Source of the DNA: Comamonas granuli NBRC 101663
Lineage (GTDB): Bacteria; Pseudomonadota; Gammaproteobacteria; Burkholderiales; Burkholderiaceae_C
Assembly: GCF_000739995.1 (NCBI RefSeq)
Contig: NZ_BBJX01000002.1
Coordinates: 186,001 to 250,000, forward strand
DNA length: 64,000 nucleotides
Direction of reading: 5' to 3'
The notes under the pieces are model-generated. The model was not told where the DNA came from, searched no databases, and saw nothing but the letters and a program-made list of their open reading frames with translations. Of this stretch, positions 49,480 through 57,628 are shown in pieces. Each line of letters begins with the position of its first letter. Within the stretch, counting starts at the first letter, position 1. A program made the position numbers and the translations under genes.

Positions 49480-50072
49480 CCGCCGCCCTGCGCCGCGCCT
49501 GGGACCGGCTGTCGCTGTACCTGCCGGTGCTGCTCATGGGCCTGTTGGCGCTGGCCACCTGGTGGCTGGTGCGCAACGCGCCGCAGCCGCAGGAGCAGCG
49601 CGCCCCGGCGGCCCCGCGCCACGAGCCGGACTACCAGATGAACGGTTTTTCCGTGCGCAGCTTCGCGGCGGACGGCCGCCTGCAAAGCGAGGTGCAGGGC
49701 CAGACGGCGCGCCACTACCCGGACACGGACACGCTGGAGATCGACCAGGTGCGCATCCGCTCGGCCGGGCAGGCGGGCCGCGCCGTCCATGCCACGGCCG
49801 ACCGCGCCCTCAGCAATGCCGACGGCTCCGAAGTGCAGCTGTTCGGCAACGCCGTCGTCGTGCGCGAGGCGGCGCCCGGGCAGCCGCGCCTGGAGTTCCG
49901 CGGCGAATTCCTCCATGCCTGGCCCAACGAGGAGCGCGTGCGCTCGCACCTGCCGGTCACCCTCACGCGCGGGAGCAGCCGCTTCACGGCCGACAGCATG
50001 GAATACGACAACCTGGCCCAGGTGCTGCAACTGCGCGGCCATGTGCGCGGCGTGCTCGCGCCCGGGCGCTGA
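49476..50072 (+). CDS. lptC: LPS export protein LptC
   Basis: 198 residues. A single N-terminal TM helix (YLPVLLMGLLALATWWLV, about 16-33) anchors a periplasmic beta-jellyroll (YQMNGFSVRSFAADGRLQSEVQGQTARHYPDTDTLEIDQVRI ... SRFTADSMEYDNLAQVLQLRGHVRGVL) typical of the LptC/YrbK family. It hands LPS from LptBFG to LptA. The expected lptA and lptB do not follow; an SDR gene does, so the cluster has been rearranged or broken relative to other genera. Confidence 0.92.
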   Translation: MTAALRRAWDRLSLYLPVLLMGLLALATWWLVRNAPQPQEQRAPAAPRHEPDYQMNGFSVRSFAADGRLQSEVQGQTARHYPDTDTLEIDQVRIRSAGQAGRAVHATADRALSNADGSEVQLFGNAVVVREAAPGQPRLEFRGEFLHAWPNEERVRSHLPVTLTRGSSRFTADSMEYDNLAQVLQLRGHVRGVLAPGR

Positions 50073-50088
50073 CGGAGGACGCATCCCC

Positions 50089-50877
50089 ATGCCGGCTCCC
50101 CTGGTCTTCATCACTGGCGCCTCCAGCGGCCTGGGGCAGGCACTGGCCGCACGCTACCACCGCGCAGGCTGGCGCCTGGCGCTGGTCGCGCGCCGCGAAT
50201 CCGAGATGAAAAACTGGGCTGACGCCCAGGGAATAAGCGCGGATAGCTATGAAATTTATAGTGCTGACGTGTCCGTGATCGACAGCATTGCCGCGGCTGG
50301 CCAGGCCTGCCTGCAGCGCCAGGGCGTGCCCGACGTGGTGATTGCCAACGCCGGCATCAGCGTGGGCGTGGACACCGCCGTGCGCGCGGACATTGACGTC
50401 TTCGCCCGCGTGCTCGCCACCAACACCGTGGGCATGGCAGCGACCTTTCAGCCCTTCATTGCGCCCATGGTGCAGCGCGGCAGCGGCCGCTTCGTGGGCA
50501 TAGGCAGCGTGGCGGGCATCCGCGGCCTGCCGGGCCACGGCGCCTACTGCGCGAGCAAGGCCGCCGCCATCAGCTACTGCGAAAGCCTGCGCGGCGAACT
50601 GCGCGGCACCGGCGTGGGCGTGAGCACCATTTGCCCGGGCTACATCGACACGCCGCTGACGCGCCAGAACCGCTACCGCATGCCCTTCCTGATGCGCCCC
50701 GAGGATTTTGCCGAGCGTGCCTTCGCTGCCGAGCGCGCCGGGGTGAGCTATGGCGTGATTCCCTGGCAGATGGGCGTGGTGGCCAAGCTGCTGCGCCTGC
50801 TGCCCAACGGGCTCTTTGACCGCCTGCTCGCCGGGCGGCCGCGCAAGCACCGGCAGGCCGAGCCGCCGGCACCATGA
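50089..50877 (+). CDS. Short-chain dehydrogenase/reductase (SDR family)
   Basis: 262 residues. Rossmann motif VFITGASSGLGQALA (TGxxxGxG), structural NAG in VIANAGIS, catalytic Ser in GIGSVAGIRG and YxxxK in YCASKAAA, and PG in ICPGYIDTPL. NAD(P)-dependent oxidoreductase of unknown substrate. GGAGG sits 10 bases upstream of the ATG. Around 50208-50265 the base composition drops to AT-rich and includes AAGCGCGGATAGCTATGAAA, similar to the dispersed repeat; the frame is kept. The stop codon overlaps the A-run of the convergent RRM terminator. Confidence 0.9.
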   Translation: MPAPLVFITGASSGLGQALAARYHRAGWRLALVARRESEMKNWADAQGISADSYEIYSADVSVIDSIAAAGQACLQRQGVPDVVIANAGISVGVDTAVRADIDVFARVLATNTVGMAATFQPFIAPMVQRGSGRFVGIGSVAGIRGLPGHGAYCASKAAAISYCESLRGELRGTGVGVSTICPGYIDTPLTRQNRYRMPFLMRPEDFAERAFAAERAGVSYGVIPWQMGVVAKLLRLLPNGLFDRLLAGRPRKHRQAEPPAP

Positions 50878-50899
50878 AAAAAAGCTCCCGCAGGAGCTT
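50877..50899 (-). terminator. Rho-independent terminator of the first RRM gene
   Basis: On the minus strand: stem AAGCTCC (50893-50899 complement) / GGAGCTT with a TGCG loop, followed by seven U (A-run 50877-50883). It lies 21 bases beyond the RRM gene stop. Confidence 0.85.
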
Positions 50900-50920
50900 G
50901 GTGTGGGGCGCGCGCAGCGC

Positions 50921-51433
50921 TCAGTAGCCGCCGCCGCCGTAACCGCCGCCGCCATTGCCGCGGCCACCACCGCCGCCGCCGCGCGGGCCCGAGCCGTAGG
51001 GGCTGCGGAAGCCGCCTTCGCTGCGGCCGCCGCCGCCATAGCCGCCTTCACGCCCGCCACCGTAGCCGCCGCCACCCGTGCGGCCGCCGCCGCCATAGCC
51101 GCCTTCACGCCCGCCACCGTAGCCGCCGCCACCCGTGCGGCCGCCGCCGCCGCCACCAAAGCCGCCCGAGCGCGGCGGGCGCGCTTCCATGGGACGTGCC
51201 TCGTTGACGACGATGGCGCGGCCGCCCAGAGGCTGGCCGTTCATGCCGTTGATGGCCGCCTGGGCCTCGGCGTCGCTGCCCATTTCGACGAAGCCAAAGC
51301 CTTTGGAACGGCCAGTGTCACGCTCCATCATCACCTTGGCGCTGGTGACGCTGCCGAAGGCGCTGAAGGCTTGCTCCAGGTCGTTGTCACGCACGCTGTA
51401 GGGCAGGTTGCCCACATACAGTTTGTTGCCCAT
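50921..51433 (-). CDS. Glycine-rich RRM RNA-binding protein, paralogue 1
   Basis: 170 residues from the ATG at 51433 (MGNKLYVGNLPYSV). One RNA-recognition motif at residues 3-80 with RNP2 LYVGNL and RNP1 KGFGFVEM intact, followed by a long Gly/Arg/Tyr-rich tail resembling RGG boxes. Bacterial proteins of this type are thought to be cold-shock or RNA-chaperone proteins. Its RRM is almost identical to that of the neighbour at 51687-52043, a tandem duplication. The leader contains a hairpin that covers the ribosome-binding site. A terminator follows the stop. Confidence 0.93.
   Translation of the reverse strand: MGNKLYVGNLPYSVRDNDLEQAFSAFGSVTSAKVMMERDTGRSKGFGFVEMGSDAEAQAAINGMNGQPLGGRAIVVNEARPMEARPPRSGGFGGGGGGRTGGGGYGGGREGGYGGGGRTGGGGYGGGREGGYGGGGRSEGGFRSPYGSGPRGGGGGGRGNGGGGYGGGGY
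51026..51139. repeat. Two perfect 57-bp tandem repeats in the RRM tail
   Basis: Copies at 51026-51082 and 51083-51139 are identical and in frame, encoding a 19-residue Gly/Arg/Tyr unit (GGGREGGYGGGGRTGGGGY in one register). Identity at the DNA level implies a recent duplication, and the number may vary between strains. Confidence 0.9.
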
Positions 51434-51436
51434 CCA

Positions 51437-51478
51437 GGGACTCCTCAAATCAACACATGAAAAAAGCGATGGAGTCCC
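51437..51478 (-). promoter_or_regulatory. SD-covering 5'-leader hairpin of RRM gene 1
   Basis: On the minus strand GGGACTCC pairs perfectly with GGAGTCCC, which contains the ribosome-binding GGAG just before the ATG at 51433. The loop is 26 bases and starts ATCGCTTTTTTCA. The RRM paralogue 2 has the same structure, including the loop start. Confidence 0.7.
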
Positions 51479-51641
51479 GAAAGCGCAAACAGCCTGGCTC
51501 AATGACGCGTGCTGCGTGAAACTGAAGGATCACCGCAAAACCCGAAAGCAGATTTCCCTGCAATCGCAGATTATGAGACTGCGCCTGTCAAGCAGACCCA
51601 GGGTTTTTACTGTCTGTGGTGTGCATGCCGCACCCGGACAC

Positions 51642-51666
51642 AAAAAAGGGCCCGGATGGGCCCTTT
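51642..51666 (-). terminator. Rho-independent terminator of the second RRM gene
   Basis: Stem AAAGGGCCC (51645-51653) / GGGCCCTTT (51658-51666) with a 4-base loop; on the minus strand it is followed by six U. It lies 20 bases past the stop of the second RRM gene. Confidence 0.9.
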
Positions 51667-51686
51667 GCACGGATGCGCAGCAATGA

Positions 51687-52043
51687 TCAGTAGCTGCTGC
51701 GGCCGCCGTAGCCGCCACCGCCGCTGCGGCCGCCGCCGCCGCCGCCGTAGCCACCGCCACCGCCACCAAAGCCGCCGCTGCGCGGTGCGCGCGCTTCCAT
51801 GGGGCGTGCCACGTTGACCACCAGGTCACGGCCGCCGAAGCTCTTGCCATTCACGCCGTTGATAGCGGCCTGCGCCTCGGCGGCGCTGCCCATCTCGACG
51901 AAGCCAAAGCCCTTGGAGCGGCCGGTGTCGCGCTCCATCATCACCTTGGCGCTGGACACGGCGCCGAAGGCGCTGAAAGTCTGTTCCAGATCGTTGTCGC
52001 GGAACGTGTAGGGCAGGTTGCCCACATAAAGTTTGTTGTCCAT
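51687..52043 (-). CDS. Glycine-rich RRM RNA-binding protein, paralogue 2
   Basis: 118 residues. RRM at 3-80 (LYVGNLPYTFRDNDLEQTFSAFG, RNP1 KGFGFVEMG) and a shorter Gly-rich tail ending GYGGRSSY. It differs from paralogue 1 at scattered positions and in tail length. Each gene has its own leader hairpin and terminator, so they are separate transcription units. A possible -10 (GATAAT, 52183-52188 on the minus strand) gives a leader of about 130 bases. Likely RNA chaperones with partly overlapping roles. Confidence 0.93.
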   Translation of the reverse strand: MDNKLYVGNLPYTFRDNDLEQTFSAFGAVSSAKVMMERDTGRSKGFGFVEMGSAAEAQAAINGVNGKSFGGRDLVVNVARPMEARAPRSGGFGGGGGGYGGGGGGRSGGGGYGGRSSY

Positions 52044-52047
52044 GATT

Positions 52048-52085
52048 GGGACTCCGGGGAAAAACTGAAAAACGCGATGGAGTCC
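52048..52085 (-). promoter_or_regulatory. SD-covering 5'-leader hairpin of RRM gene 2
   Basis: On the minus strand GGACTCC pairs with GGAGTCC, eight bases before the ATG at 52043. The loop begins ATCGCGTTTTTCA, matching the loop of the paralogue 1 hairpin, while the rest of the loop differs in sequence and length. Confidence 0.7.
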
Positions 52086-52312
52086 TACGCAATCAACAAA
52101 CCTGTGACGACTTCAAAGACGCGAAACTGACGATTCACCGCTAACTGGGATGCCTTTTTCAGGATGCAAAAAAGGCAGCGTCATTATCATCGAAAAACCA
52201 TGTTCTGTGCCATGCTGCGCTGTGGTTTTTTTGCTGCATGTCCGCGACCCACCGGCCGGCGGTGGGCGCACCGGTGTCGTGGGTACTGGCGGCATGGGCC
52301 GGCGCCGGGTGC

Positions 52313-52318
52313 TATAGT
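52313..52318 (+). promoter_or_regulatory. Likely -10 element of the metX transcript
   Basis: TATAGT stands 9 bases before the SAM-II aptamer, so transcription would start about at the aptamer's first base. No strong -35 hexamer is visible. Confidence 0.5.
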
Positions 52319-52326
52319 TGCCACCT

Positions 52327-52378
52327 ACGCGCCGATTTGCCACAGCTTGCGGGCGCTTAATAAATTCAGCTAAAGACC
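52327..52378 (+). ncRNA. SAM-II riboswitch aptamer (metX leader)
   Basis: The stretch aligns almost base for base with the SAM-II class aptamer as I remember it. It begins CGCGCCGATTTG, has GCTTGCGGGCGC closing the first helix with CGCGCC-type pairing, then TTAATAAAT, and ends with the conserved CAGCTAAA that forms the pseudoknot and triplex around SAM. It lies just upstream of metX, the classic SAM-II target in alpha- and betaproteobacteria. High SAM should shut off methionine synthesis. Confidence 0.93.
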
Positions 52379-52390
52379 GTCCGACAGCCG

Positions 52391-52424
52391 ACCCGGTACC
52401 GTTTTTAGCGTTACCGGGTTTTTT
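52391..52424 (+). terminator. Riboswitch-linked intrinsic terminator abutting the metX start
   Basis: Stem ACCCGGTA (52391-52398) / TACCGGGT (52412-52419) followed by six T (52419-52424), ending one base before the metX ATG. This position suggests transcriptional attenuation by the upstream SAM-II aptamer. No Shine-Dalgarno sequence is visible between the hairpin and the start codon. Confidence 0.85.
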
Positions 52425-52425
52425 C

Positions 52426-53553
52426 ATGTCGTTTCTTGCCACGCCCCAGTCGATGCATTTCCCGGATGCGTTGCCGCTGCAAAGCGGCGCCTGCATCCGC
52501 GACTACCACCTCGCCTACGAGACCTACGGCCAGCTCAACGCCGAGCGCTCCAACGCCGTGCTGGTGTGCCACGCGCTCAATGCCTCGCACCATGTGGCGG
52601 GGAGGTACGAGGGCCAGGACCGGAGCGAGGGCTGGTGGGACAACATGATCGGGCCGGGCAAGAGCGTGGACACCAACCGCTTCTTCGTCATCGGCATCAA
52701 CAACCTGGGCTCGTGCTTCGGCTCCACCGGCCCCATGCATGTGAACCCCGATACCGGCCGGGTGTATGGCGCCGACTTCCCCGTGGTCACGGTGGAGGAC
52801 TGGGTCCACGCCCAGGCGCGCCTGCTCGACCGCCTGGGCATCACGCAGTTGGCGGCCGTCATGGGCGGCAGCCTGGGCGGCATGCAGGCGCTCTCGTGGA
52901 CGCTGCAGTACCCCGAGCGCGTGCGCCATGCCGTGGTGGTGGCCAGCGCGCCCAACCTCACGGCCGAGAACATCGCCTTCAACGAAGTGGCGCGCCGCGC
53001 CATCGTCACCGACCCCGACTTCCACGGCGGCCATTTCTACGAGCATGGCGTGGTCCCCAAGCGCGGCCTGCGCATCGCGCGCATGATCGGCCACATCACC
53101 TACCTGAGCGACGACGTGATGAACGAGAAGTTTGGGCGCCAGTTGCGGGGTGGCATCGACCTCAAGTACAGCACCCAGGACATCGAGTTCCAGATCGAGA
53201 GCTACCTGCGCTACCAGGGCGACAAGTTCAGCGAATACTTCGACGCCAACACCTATTTGCTGATCACGCGCGCGCTCGACTACTTCGACCCCGCGCGCGC
53301 CTTTGGCGGCAACCTCACCCAGGCCCTGGCGCGCGCCACGGCCAAGTTCCTGCTCGTGAGCTTCACCACCGACTGGCGCTTCTCGCCCCAGCGCTCGCGC
53401 GAGATCGTCAAGGCCCTGCTGGACAACCGACGCGACCTGAGCTACGCCGAGATCGACGCCCCCCACGGGCACGATGCCTTTTTGCTGGACGACGCCCGTT
53501 ACATGAGCGTCGTCAGCTCTTATTTCGATAGCATTGCAAAGGAGCGGGCATGA
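52426..53553 (+). CDS. metX: Homoserine O-acyltransferase (MetX)
   Basis: 375 residues from the ATG at 52426, which gives the family's normal start ([20 protein letters not shown]). Alpha/beta-hydrolase fold: nucleophile elbow [11 protein letters not shown] (Ser), Asp in FTTDWRFSP and His in APHGHDAF. It acylates homoserine (acetyl- or succinyl-CoA) in the first committed step of methionine synthesis; the acyl donor cannot be told. Control is by the SAM-II leader. It overlaps metW by 4 bases. Confidence 0.96.
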   Translation: MSFLATPQSMHFPDALPLQSGACIRDYHLAYETYGQLNAERSNAVLVCHALNASHHVAGRYEGQDRSEGWWDNMIGPGKSVDTNRFFVIGINNLGSCFGSTGPMHVNPDTGRVYGADFPVVTVEDWVHAQARLLDRLGITQLAAVMGGSLGGMQALSWTLQYPERVRHAVVVASAPNLTAENIAFNEVARRAIVTDPDFHGGHFYEHGVVPKRGLRIARMIGHITYLSDDVMNEKFGRQLRGGIDLKYSTQDIEFQIESYLRYQGDKFSEYFDANTYLLITRALDYFDPARAFGGNLTQALARATAKFLLVSFTTDWRFSPQRSREIVKALLDNRRDLSYAEIDAPHGHDAFLLDDARYMSVVSSYFDSIAKERA

Positions 53554-54137
53554 CCGAGAAAGCCACCATGCAGGCTCTGGCGCGCCTCGTGCCCGAAGGC
53601 TCGCGCGTGCTCGACCTGGGCTGCGGCGACGGCAGCATGCTGGCCTACCTGCAGCGCGAGCGCGCGTGCACCGGCTACGGCATCGAGATCGCCGACGCCA
53701 ACGTGCTCGCCTGCGTGCGCCGGGGCGTGAACGTCATCCAGCTCAACCTCGACGAGGGCCTGGCCATGTTCGGCGACGCCTCGTTCGACGTGGTGCTGCA
53801 GATCGACACCCTGCAGCACCTGCGCAACGCCGAGGTCATGCTGCGCGAGACCGCGCGCGTGGGCCGCACCGGCATCGTCGCCTTCCCCAACTTCGCGCAC
53901 TGGCCCAACCGGCTGTCCGTGCTGCGCGGGCGCATGCCCGTCACGCGCCGCCTGCCCTACCAGTGGTACGACACGCCCAACATCCGCGTCGGCACCTACA
54001 AGGACTTCGAGGTGCTGGCGCAGAAGAACCGGCTGCGCATCCTGGACTCCTTCGGCCTGCAGGACGGCGAGGTCGTGCGCTTTCTGCCCAATGCGCGCGC
54101 GGGGACGGCGGTGTTCCATTTCGAGCGCTCTGCATAA
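53550..54137 (+). CDS. metW: MetW methyltransferase-fold protein
   Basis: 195 residues. Rossmann-type SAM-binding start [23 protein letters not shown], then the MetW-specific [41 protein letters not shown]. MetW is regularly found after metX and is thought to be needed with it for homoserine acylation in proteobacteria. Translation is coupled to metX (ATGA overlap). pyrF begins 9 bases further on. Confidence 0.95.
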   Translation: MTEKATMQALARLVPEGSRVLDLGCGDGSMLAYLQRERACTGYGIEIADANVLACVRRGVNVIQLNLDEGLAMFGDASFDVVLQIDTLQHLRNAEVMLRETARVGRTGIVAFPNFAHWPNRLSVLRGRMPVTRRLPYQWYDTPNIRVGTYKDFEVLAQKNRLRILDSFGLQDGEVVRFLPNARAGTAVFHFERSA

Positions 54138-54146
54138 AATCCGCCC

Positions 54147-54977
54147 ATGACCTTCCTCGACATGCTGCGCGACGCGGCCACGCGCAACCAGTCCATGCTC
54201 TGCGTGGGGCTGGACCCGGAACCCACGCGCTTTCCCGTGGGCATGCAGGGCGATGTGCGCCGCATCTATGACTTCTGCGCCGCCATCGTGGACGCCACGG
54301 CCGACCTGGTGTGCGCCTTCAAGCCGCAGATCGCCTACTTCGCCGCGCACGGCGCCGAGGACCAGCTCGAGCGCCTGATGCAGCACCTGCGCGCCAACGC
54401 GCCGCATGTGCCGGTGATCCTGGACGCCAAGCGCGGCGACATCGGCTCCACCGCCGAGCAGTATGCGCGCGAGGCCTTCGAGCGCTACGGCGCCGACGCG
54501 GTCACGCTCTCGCCCTTCATGGGCTTCGATTCGGTCGAGCCCTACCTGCGCTACCCCGGCAAGGGCGCTTTTCTGCTGTGCCGCACCTCCAACCCCGGCG
54601 GCGACGACTTCCAGAACCAGCGGCTGGCCAGCGAGGACGGCCAGCCGCTGCTCTACGAGCACATCGCGCGCCTGGCGCAGGGGCCGTGGAACAAGAACGG
54701 CCAGCTCGGCCTGGTGGTGGGCGCCACCTACCCGGCCGAGATCGAGCGCGTGCGCGCCATTGCGCCGCAGGTGCCGCTGCTCATTCCCGGTGTGGGCGCC
54801 CAGGGGGGCGACGCCGCCGCCACGGTGCGCGCGGGCTGGCGCCAGAACGGGCCCATCATCGTCAACTCCTCGCGCGCCATCCTCTACGCGAGCCATGGCG
54901 CGGACTTCGCCGCCGCCGCGCGCCACGAGGCGCAGCGCACGCGCAACCTGTTGCAGGCGGCGATCCCCTTGCCCTGA
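54147..54977 (+). CDS. pyrF: Orotidine 5'-phosphate decarboxylase (type 2)
   Basis: 276 residues, the longer type 2 form. Active-site motif [17 protein letters not shown] with the catalytic Lys and Asp residues; substrate-binding [17 protein letters not shown] and [10 protein letters not shown]. It decarboxylates OMP to UMP, the last step of pyrimidine synthesis. It sits directly after metXW and may share their transcript. A large hairpin repeat separates its stop from the convergent flavoprotein gene. Confidence 0.96.
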   Translation: MTFLDMLRDAATRNQSMLCVGLDPEPTRFPVGMQGDVRRIYDFCAAIVDATADLVCAFKPQIAYFAAHGAEDQLERLMQHLRANAPHVPVILDAKRGDIGSTAEQYAREAFERYGADAVTLSPFMGFDSVEPYLRYPGKGAFLLCRTSNPGGDDFQNQRLASEDGQPLLYEHIARLAQGPWNKNGQLGLVVGATYPAEIERVRAIAPQVPLLIPGVGAQGGDAAATVRAGWRQNGPIIVNSSRAILYASHGADFAAAARHEAQRTRNLLQAAIPLP

Positions 54978-54983
54978 CAAGTC

Positions 54984-55076
54984 ATCAAAAATAGGAGCTG
55001 GTAGCGCTTGTAAATACTGGTTTTCAGCAACATTTGACGCTGAAAACCAATACTGACAAGCGCAGGATGCTCCTGA
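54984..55076. repeat. Dispersed comamonad hairpin repeat, copy G (between convergent genes)
   Basis: Outer arms AGGAGCTGGTAGCGCTTG and CAAGCGCAGGATGCTCCT surround an inner stem GGTTTTCAGC (55019-55028) / GCTGAAAACC (55039-55048). Placed between the ends of pyrF and the minus-strand flavoprotein gene, it may serve both as a transcript end. Confidence 0.82.
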
Positions 55077-55080
55077 TTTG

Positions 55081-56208
55081 CTAGCGCAAACGCTGGGGCG
55101 ACAGCCCCTCGGCATCCACGCCTTCGGCCACGAGCGTCGCGTCCAGCGGCTCGCCGAGCAGCAGGTTGCGCGCCAGCAGGGCGTAGCCCGGCGCGCTCTG
55201 GATGCCATAGCCACCCTGCGCGGCCACCCAGAACAGGCCTTCGACCTGCCCGTCCCAGCCGATCACCATGTCGCCGTCGGGCACGAAGGAACGCAGCCCG
55301 GCCCAGGTGTGCGAGGGGCGGCGGATCTGCAGCGTGGTCATCTGCTCGATGTGCCAGATGCCCGTGGCCACGTCGATCTCCTCGGGCACCACGTCGTGCG
55401 GGTGCATGGGGTCGGCGTTGGCGGGCGAGCCCAGCAACTGGCGCGCGTCGGACTTGATGTAGAAGCTCTCGTCCACGGCGATGATGGCTGGCAGGCTGGG
55501 CAGGTCCAGCCCCGCGGGTGCGGGGAAGGTGAAGGCCGTGCGCCGGCAGGGCGTCAGGCCAATGGGCGCGGCGCCGGCCATCTGGCCCACCACGTCGGCC
55601 CAGGCGCCGGCGGCGTTGACCACGGTGCGCGCCTGCACGCTGCTGCCGTCCTGCAGCCGCACCGTCCACAGGCCGCCCGCGCGCGTGAGCGCCGTGACCT
55701 CGGCGTTCATGCGCACGCTGCCGCCGCGTTGGCGCAGGCCGTGCAGGTAGCCCTGGTGCAGGCCATGCACGTCGATGTCGGCCGCGCCCGATTCACTCAG
55801 GCCGCCGCCCAGCGCCTCCAGGCGCAGGCAGGGCGCGCGCTGCACCAGTTCGGCGGGGGTGAGGCGGCGCAGGCTGGGCGAATGCGGGTGCAGTTCCTGC
55901 CAGGTGGCCTCCAGCAGGTCCATCTGGTCCGGCCCGGCGACGTAGAGCACGCCGCGCGGCGAGAGGATGGGGCTGTCACAGAAGCCCGGCGGCGGCTGGT
56001 CGAGGAAGGCGCGGCTGGCGCGCGTGAGCGCGCGGATGCGCGGCGTGCCGTAGGTCTCCATATAGAGCGCGGCCGAGCGCCCTGTGGTGTGGTAGCCGGG
56101 CTGCGCCTCGCGCTCGAGCAGCAGCACGCGCGAGGTGGCGGCCAGCTGCCAGGCCACGCTGGCACCGGCGATGCCCGCGCCGACGACGACGAAATCCAAG
56201 GGTTCCAT
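55081..56208 (-). CDS. FAD-dependent D-amino acid oxidase/dehydrogenase-like protein
   Basis: 375 residues. N-terminal dinucleotide-binding motif FVVVGAGIAGASVAWQLA, then LLEREAQPGYHTTGRSAALY, and the DAO-family C-terminal segment WAGLRSFVPDGDMVIGWDGQVEGLFWVAAQGGYGIQSAPGYA. It belongs to the DAO (DadA/glycine oxidase) family and should oxidise an amine such as a D-amino acid. It lies 18 bases after the stop of the D-serine dehydratase gene on the same strand, pointing to joint D-amino acid catabolism. No quinone-anchor helix is seen. Confidence 0.88.
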   Translation of the reverse strand: MEPLDFVVVGAGIAGASVAWQLAATSRVLLLEREAQPGYHTTGRSAALYMETYGTPRIRALTRASRAFLDQPPPGFCDSPILSPRGVLYVAGPDQMDLLEATWQELHPHSPSLRRLTPAELVQRAPCLRLEALGGGLSESGAADIDVHGLHQGYLHGLRQRGGSVRMNAEVTALTRAGGLWTVRLQDGSSVQARTVVNAAGAWADVVGQMAGAAPIGLTPCRRTAFTFPAPAGLDLPSLPAIIAVDESFYIKSDARQLLGSPANADPMHPHDVVPEEIDVATGIWHIEQMTTLQIRRPSHTWAGLRSFVPDGDMVIGWDGQVEGLFWVAAQGGYGIQSAPGYALLARNLLLGEPLDATLVAEGVDAEGLSPQRLR

Positions 56209-56226
56209 GGTGTGAGGCTCCTGAGT

Positions 56227-57561
56227 TCAAGCGCTGGCCGCTGGCGGCTGCGCGCGTCCGCGGTGCAAAAACCGCGCGTATTCGGATTCGGGCACGAACA
56301 GCCCGCCCGTGGTCCAGGCGATGTGCGTGGCGCGCGGCAGGTGGGCGTCGAGCCCCTGCGTGCGCAGCCAGGCGCGGCCCTGCGGCGTGCCGGTGAGCAT
56401 GCCCGGGCCCGAGAAGCCGGCGGCGGCCGAGGGCTCGATGCGCAGGCCGGCCACATCGTGCGCCAGCGCCAGGTGCTGGAACAGGGTCTCGTCCTGCACC
56501 GTATAGACGCCCGCGAGCAGCGGGCGCATGAGCTCGGCGGCCAGCAGCGAGGCGCGCGGCACGGCCAGGCCGTCGGCCTCGGTCTGGTTGGTCAGGCCCC
56601 AGTCGCGCACCGAGGGGTGCGTGCCCGGCGCGGCCAGCATTTGCACGAGGAAGCAGGGCGCCTGCACCGGCTCGGCGAAAAAGCAGTGCACATAGGGGCC
56701 CAGCACCTGGCGCAGGCCCCAGGCGATGCCCGCCGGCGCGCCGCCCACGCCGCAGGGCAGGTAGACGAACAGCGGGTGCGTGGCGTCCACGGTGATGCCC
56801 GCCGCGGCCAGGCTGCGCGCCAGGGCCGGGGCTGCGGCGCTGTAGCCCTGCAGCAGCGAGAGCGAGCGCTCGTCGTCCACGAAGTGGCACATCGGGTCTT
56901 GCTGCGCCAGGGCGCGGCCTGCGGCCACGGCCTGCTCATAGTCGCCGGCATGCTCCACGACCTCGACGCCGCGCAGGCGCAGGCGCTCCTTCTTCCAGTC
57001 CTTGGCGTCGGCGGACATGTGCACCACGGCGCGAAAGCCCAGCGCCGCCGCCATGACGCCGATCGACAGGCCCAGGTTGCCCGTGGAGCCCACGGCCACC
57101 TGGTAGCGCCGCAGCACGGCGCGCGCCGCGGGCGTGGCGAGCGGGCGGTAGTCGCCGCCCGGGGCGATCAGGCCCCGCTCCAGCGCGCGTGTTTCGGCGT
57201 GTTCGAGCACCTCATGGATGCCGCCGCGCGCCTTGATCGACCCGGCCACGGGCAGCAGGTGGTCGCACTGTACCCACAGCGCGCCCTGCCCGGGGCCCAG
57301 GCCCAGCGCGGCGCCCAGGGCGTGGGCGGGCACCAGGGGGGCGGTGAGCTGGCCGCCGCTGGCCTGCAGTTCGGGGAACAGCTCGGCCAGCAGCGGGGCG
57401 AAGCGCTCAAACCGCGCGGCGGCCGCGTGCATGGCCGCCGCATCCACCACCGCCGCGGTGGCGGCCGGGGCCTCGGCCGGGTGGTGGGGGGATGTCCACA
57501 GGCAGGGCTGGGCGGCGCGCAGGGACGGGGCGACGCTGTCGCAAGAGGAGGCAGAAACCAT
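56227..57561 (-). CDS. dsdA: D-serine dehydratase (PLP enzyme, DsdA family)
   Basis: 444 residues, the DsdA length. Fold type II PLP enzyme: Schiff-base Lys in [22 protein letters not shown], phosphate loop [37 protein letters not shown], and a PLP-contact region [17 protein letters not shown]. It converts D-serine (or D-threonine) to the 2-oxo acid and ammonia. The start ATG at 57561 has GAGGAGG upstream on the minus strand. It is upstream of the FAD oxidase gene; no DsdC-type LysR regulator is adjacent. Confidence 0.92.
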   Translation of the reverse strand: MVSASSCDSVAPSLRAAQPCLWTSPHHPAEAPAATAAVVDAAAMHAAAARFERFAPLLAELFPELQASGGQLTAPLVPAHALGAALGLGPGQGALWVQCDHLLPVAGSIKARGGIHEVLEHAETRALERGLIAPGGDYRPLATPAARAVLRRYQVAVGSTGNLGLSIGVMAAALGFRAVVHMSADAKDWKKERLRLRGVEVVEHAGDYEQAVAAGRALAQQDPMCHFVDDERSLSLLQGYSAAAPALARSLAAAGITVDATHPLFVYLPCGVGGAPAGIAWGLRQVLGPYVHCFFAEPVQAPCFLVQMLAAPGTHPSVRDWGLTNQTEADGLAVPRASLLAAELMRPLLAGVYTVQDETLFQHLALAHDVAGLRIEPSAAAGFSGPGMLTGTPQGRAWLRTQGLDAHLPRATHIAWTTGGLFVPESEYARFLHRGRAQPPAASA

Positions 57562-57567
57562 GGTTGC

Positions 57568-57612
57568 TATCAAAAAAGTAGCTTTTTGCGCCCGCTGGGC
57601 GGGCGCAAAAGC
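57568..57612. repeat. GC-rich hairpin between thioesterase and dsdA
   Basis: Perfect 12-bp stem TTTTGCGCCCGC (57584-57595) / GCGGGCGCAAAA (57599-57610) with the loop TGG, preceded by TTGCTATCAAAAAAGTAGC. The GCTATCAAAAAA part matches the tails of the dispersed repeat family. Runs of T on the minus strand make it a candidate terminator after the thioesterase gene. Confidence 0.65.
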
Positions 57613-57628
57613 CGTTTTTGGTTCAAAT

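Noticed and set aside
51026-51139. Tandem repeats as a CRISPR or satellite
   Set aside because: The two 57-bp copies are directly adjacent, in frame and encode the Gly-rich tail.
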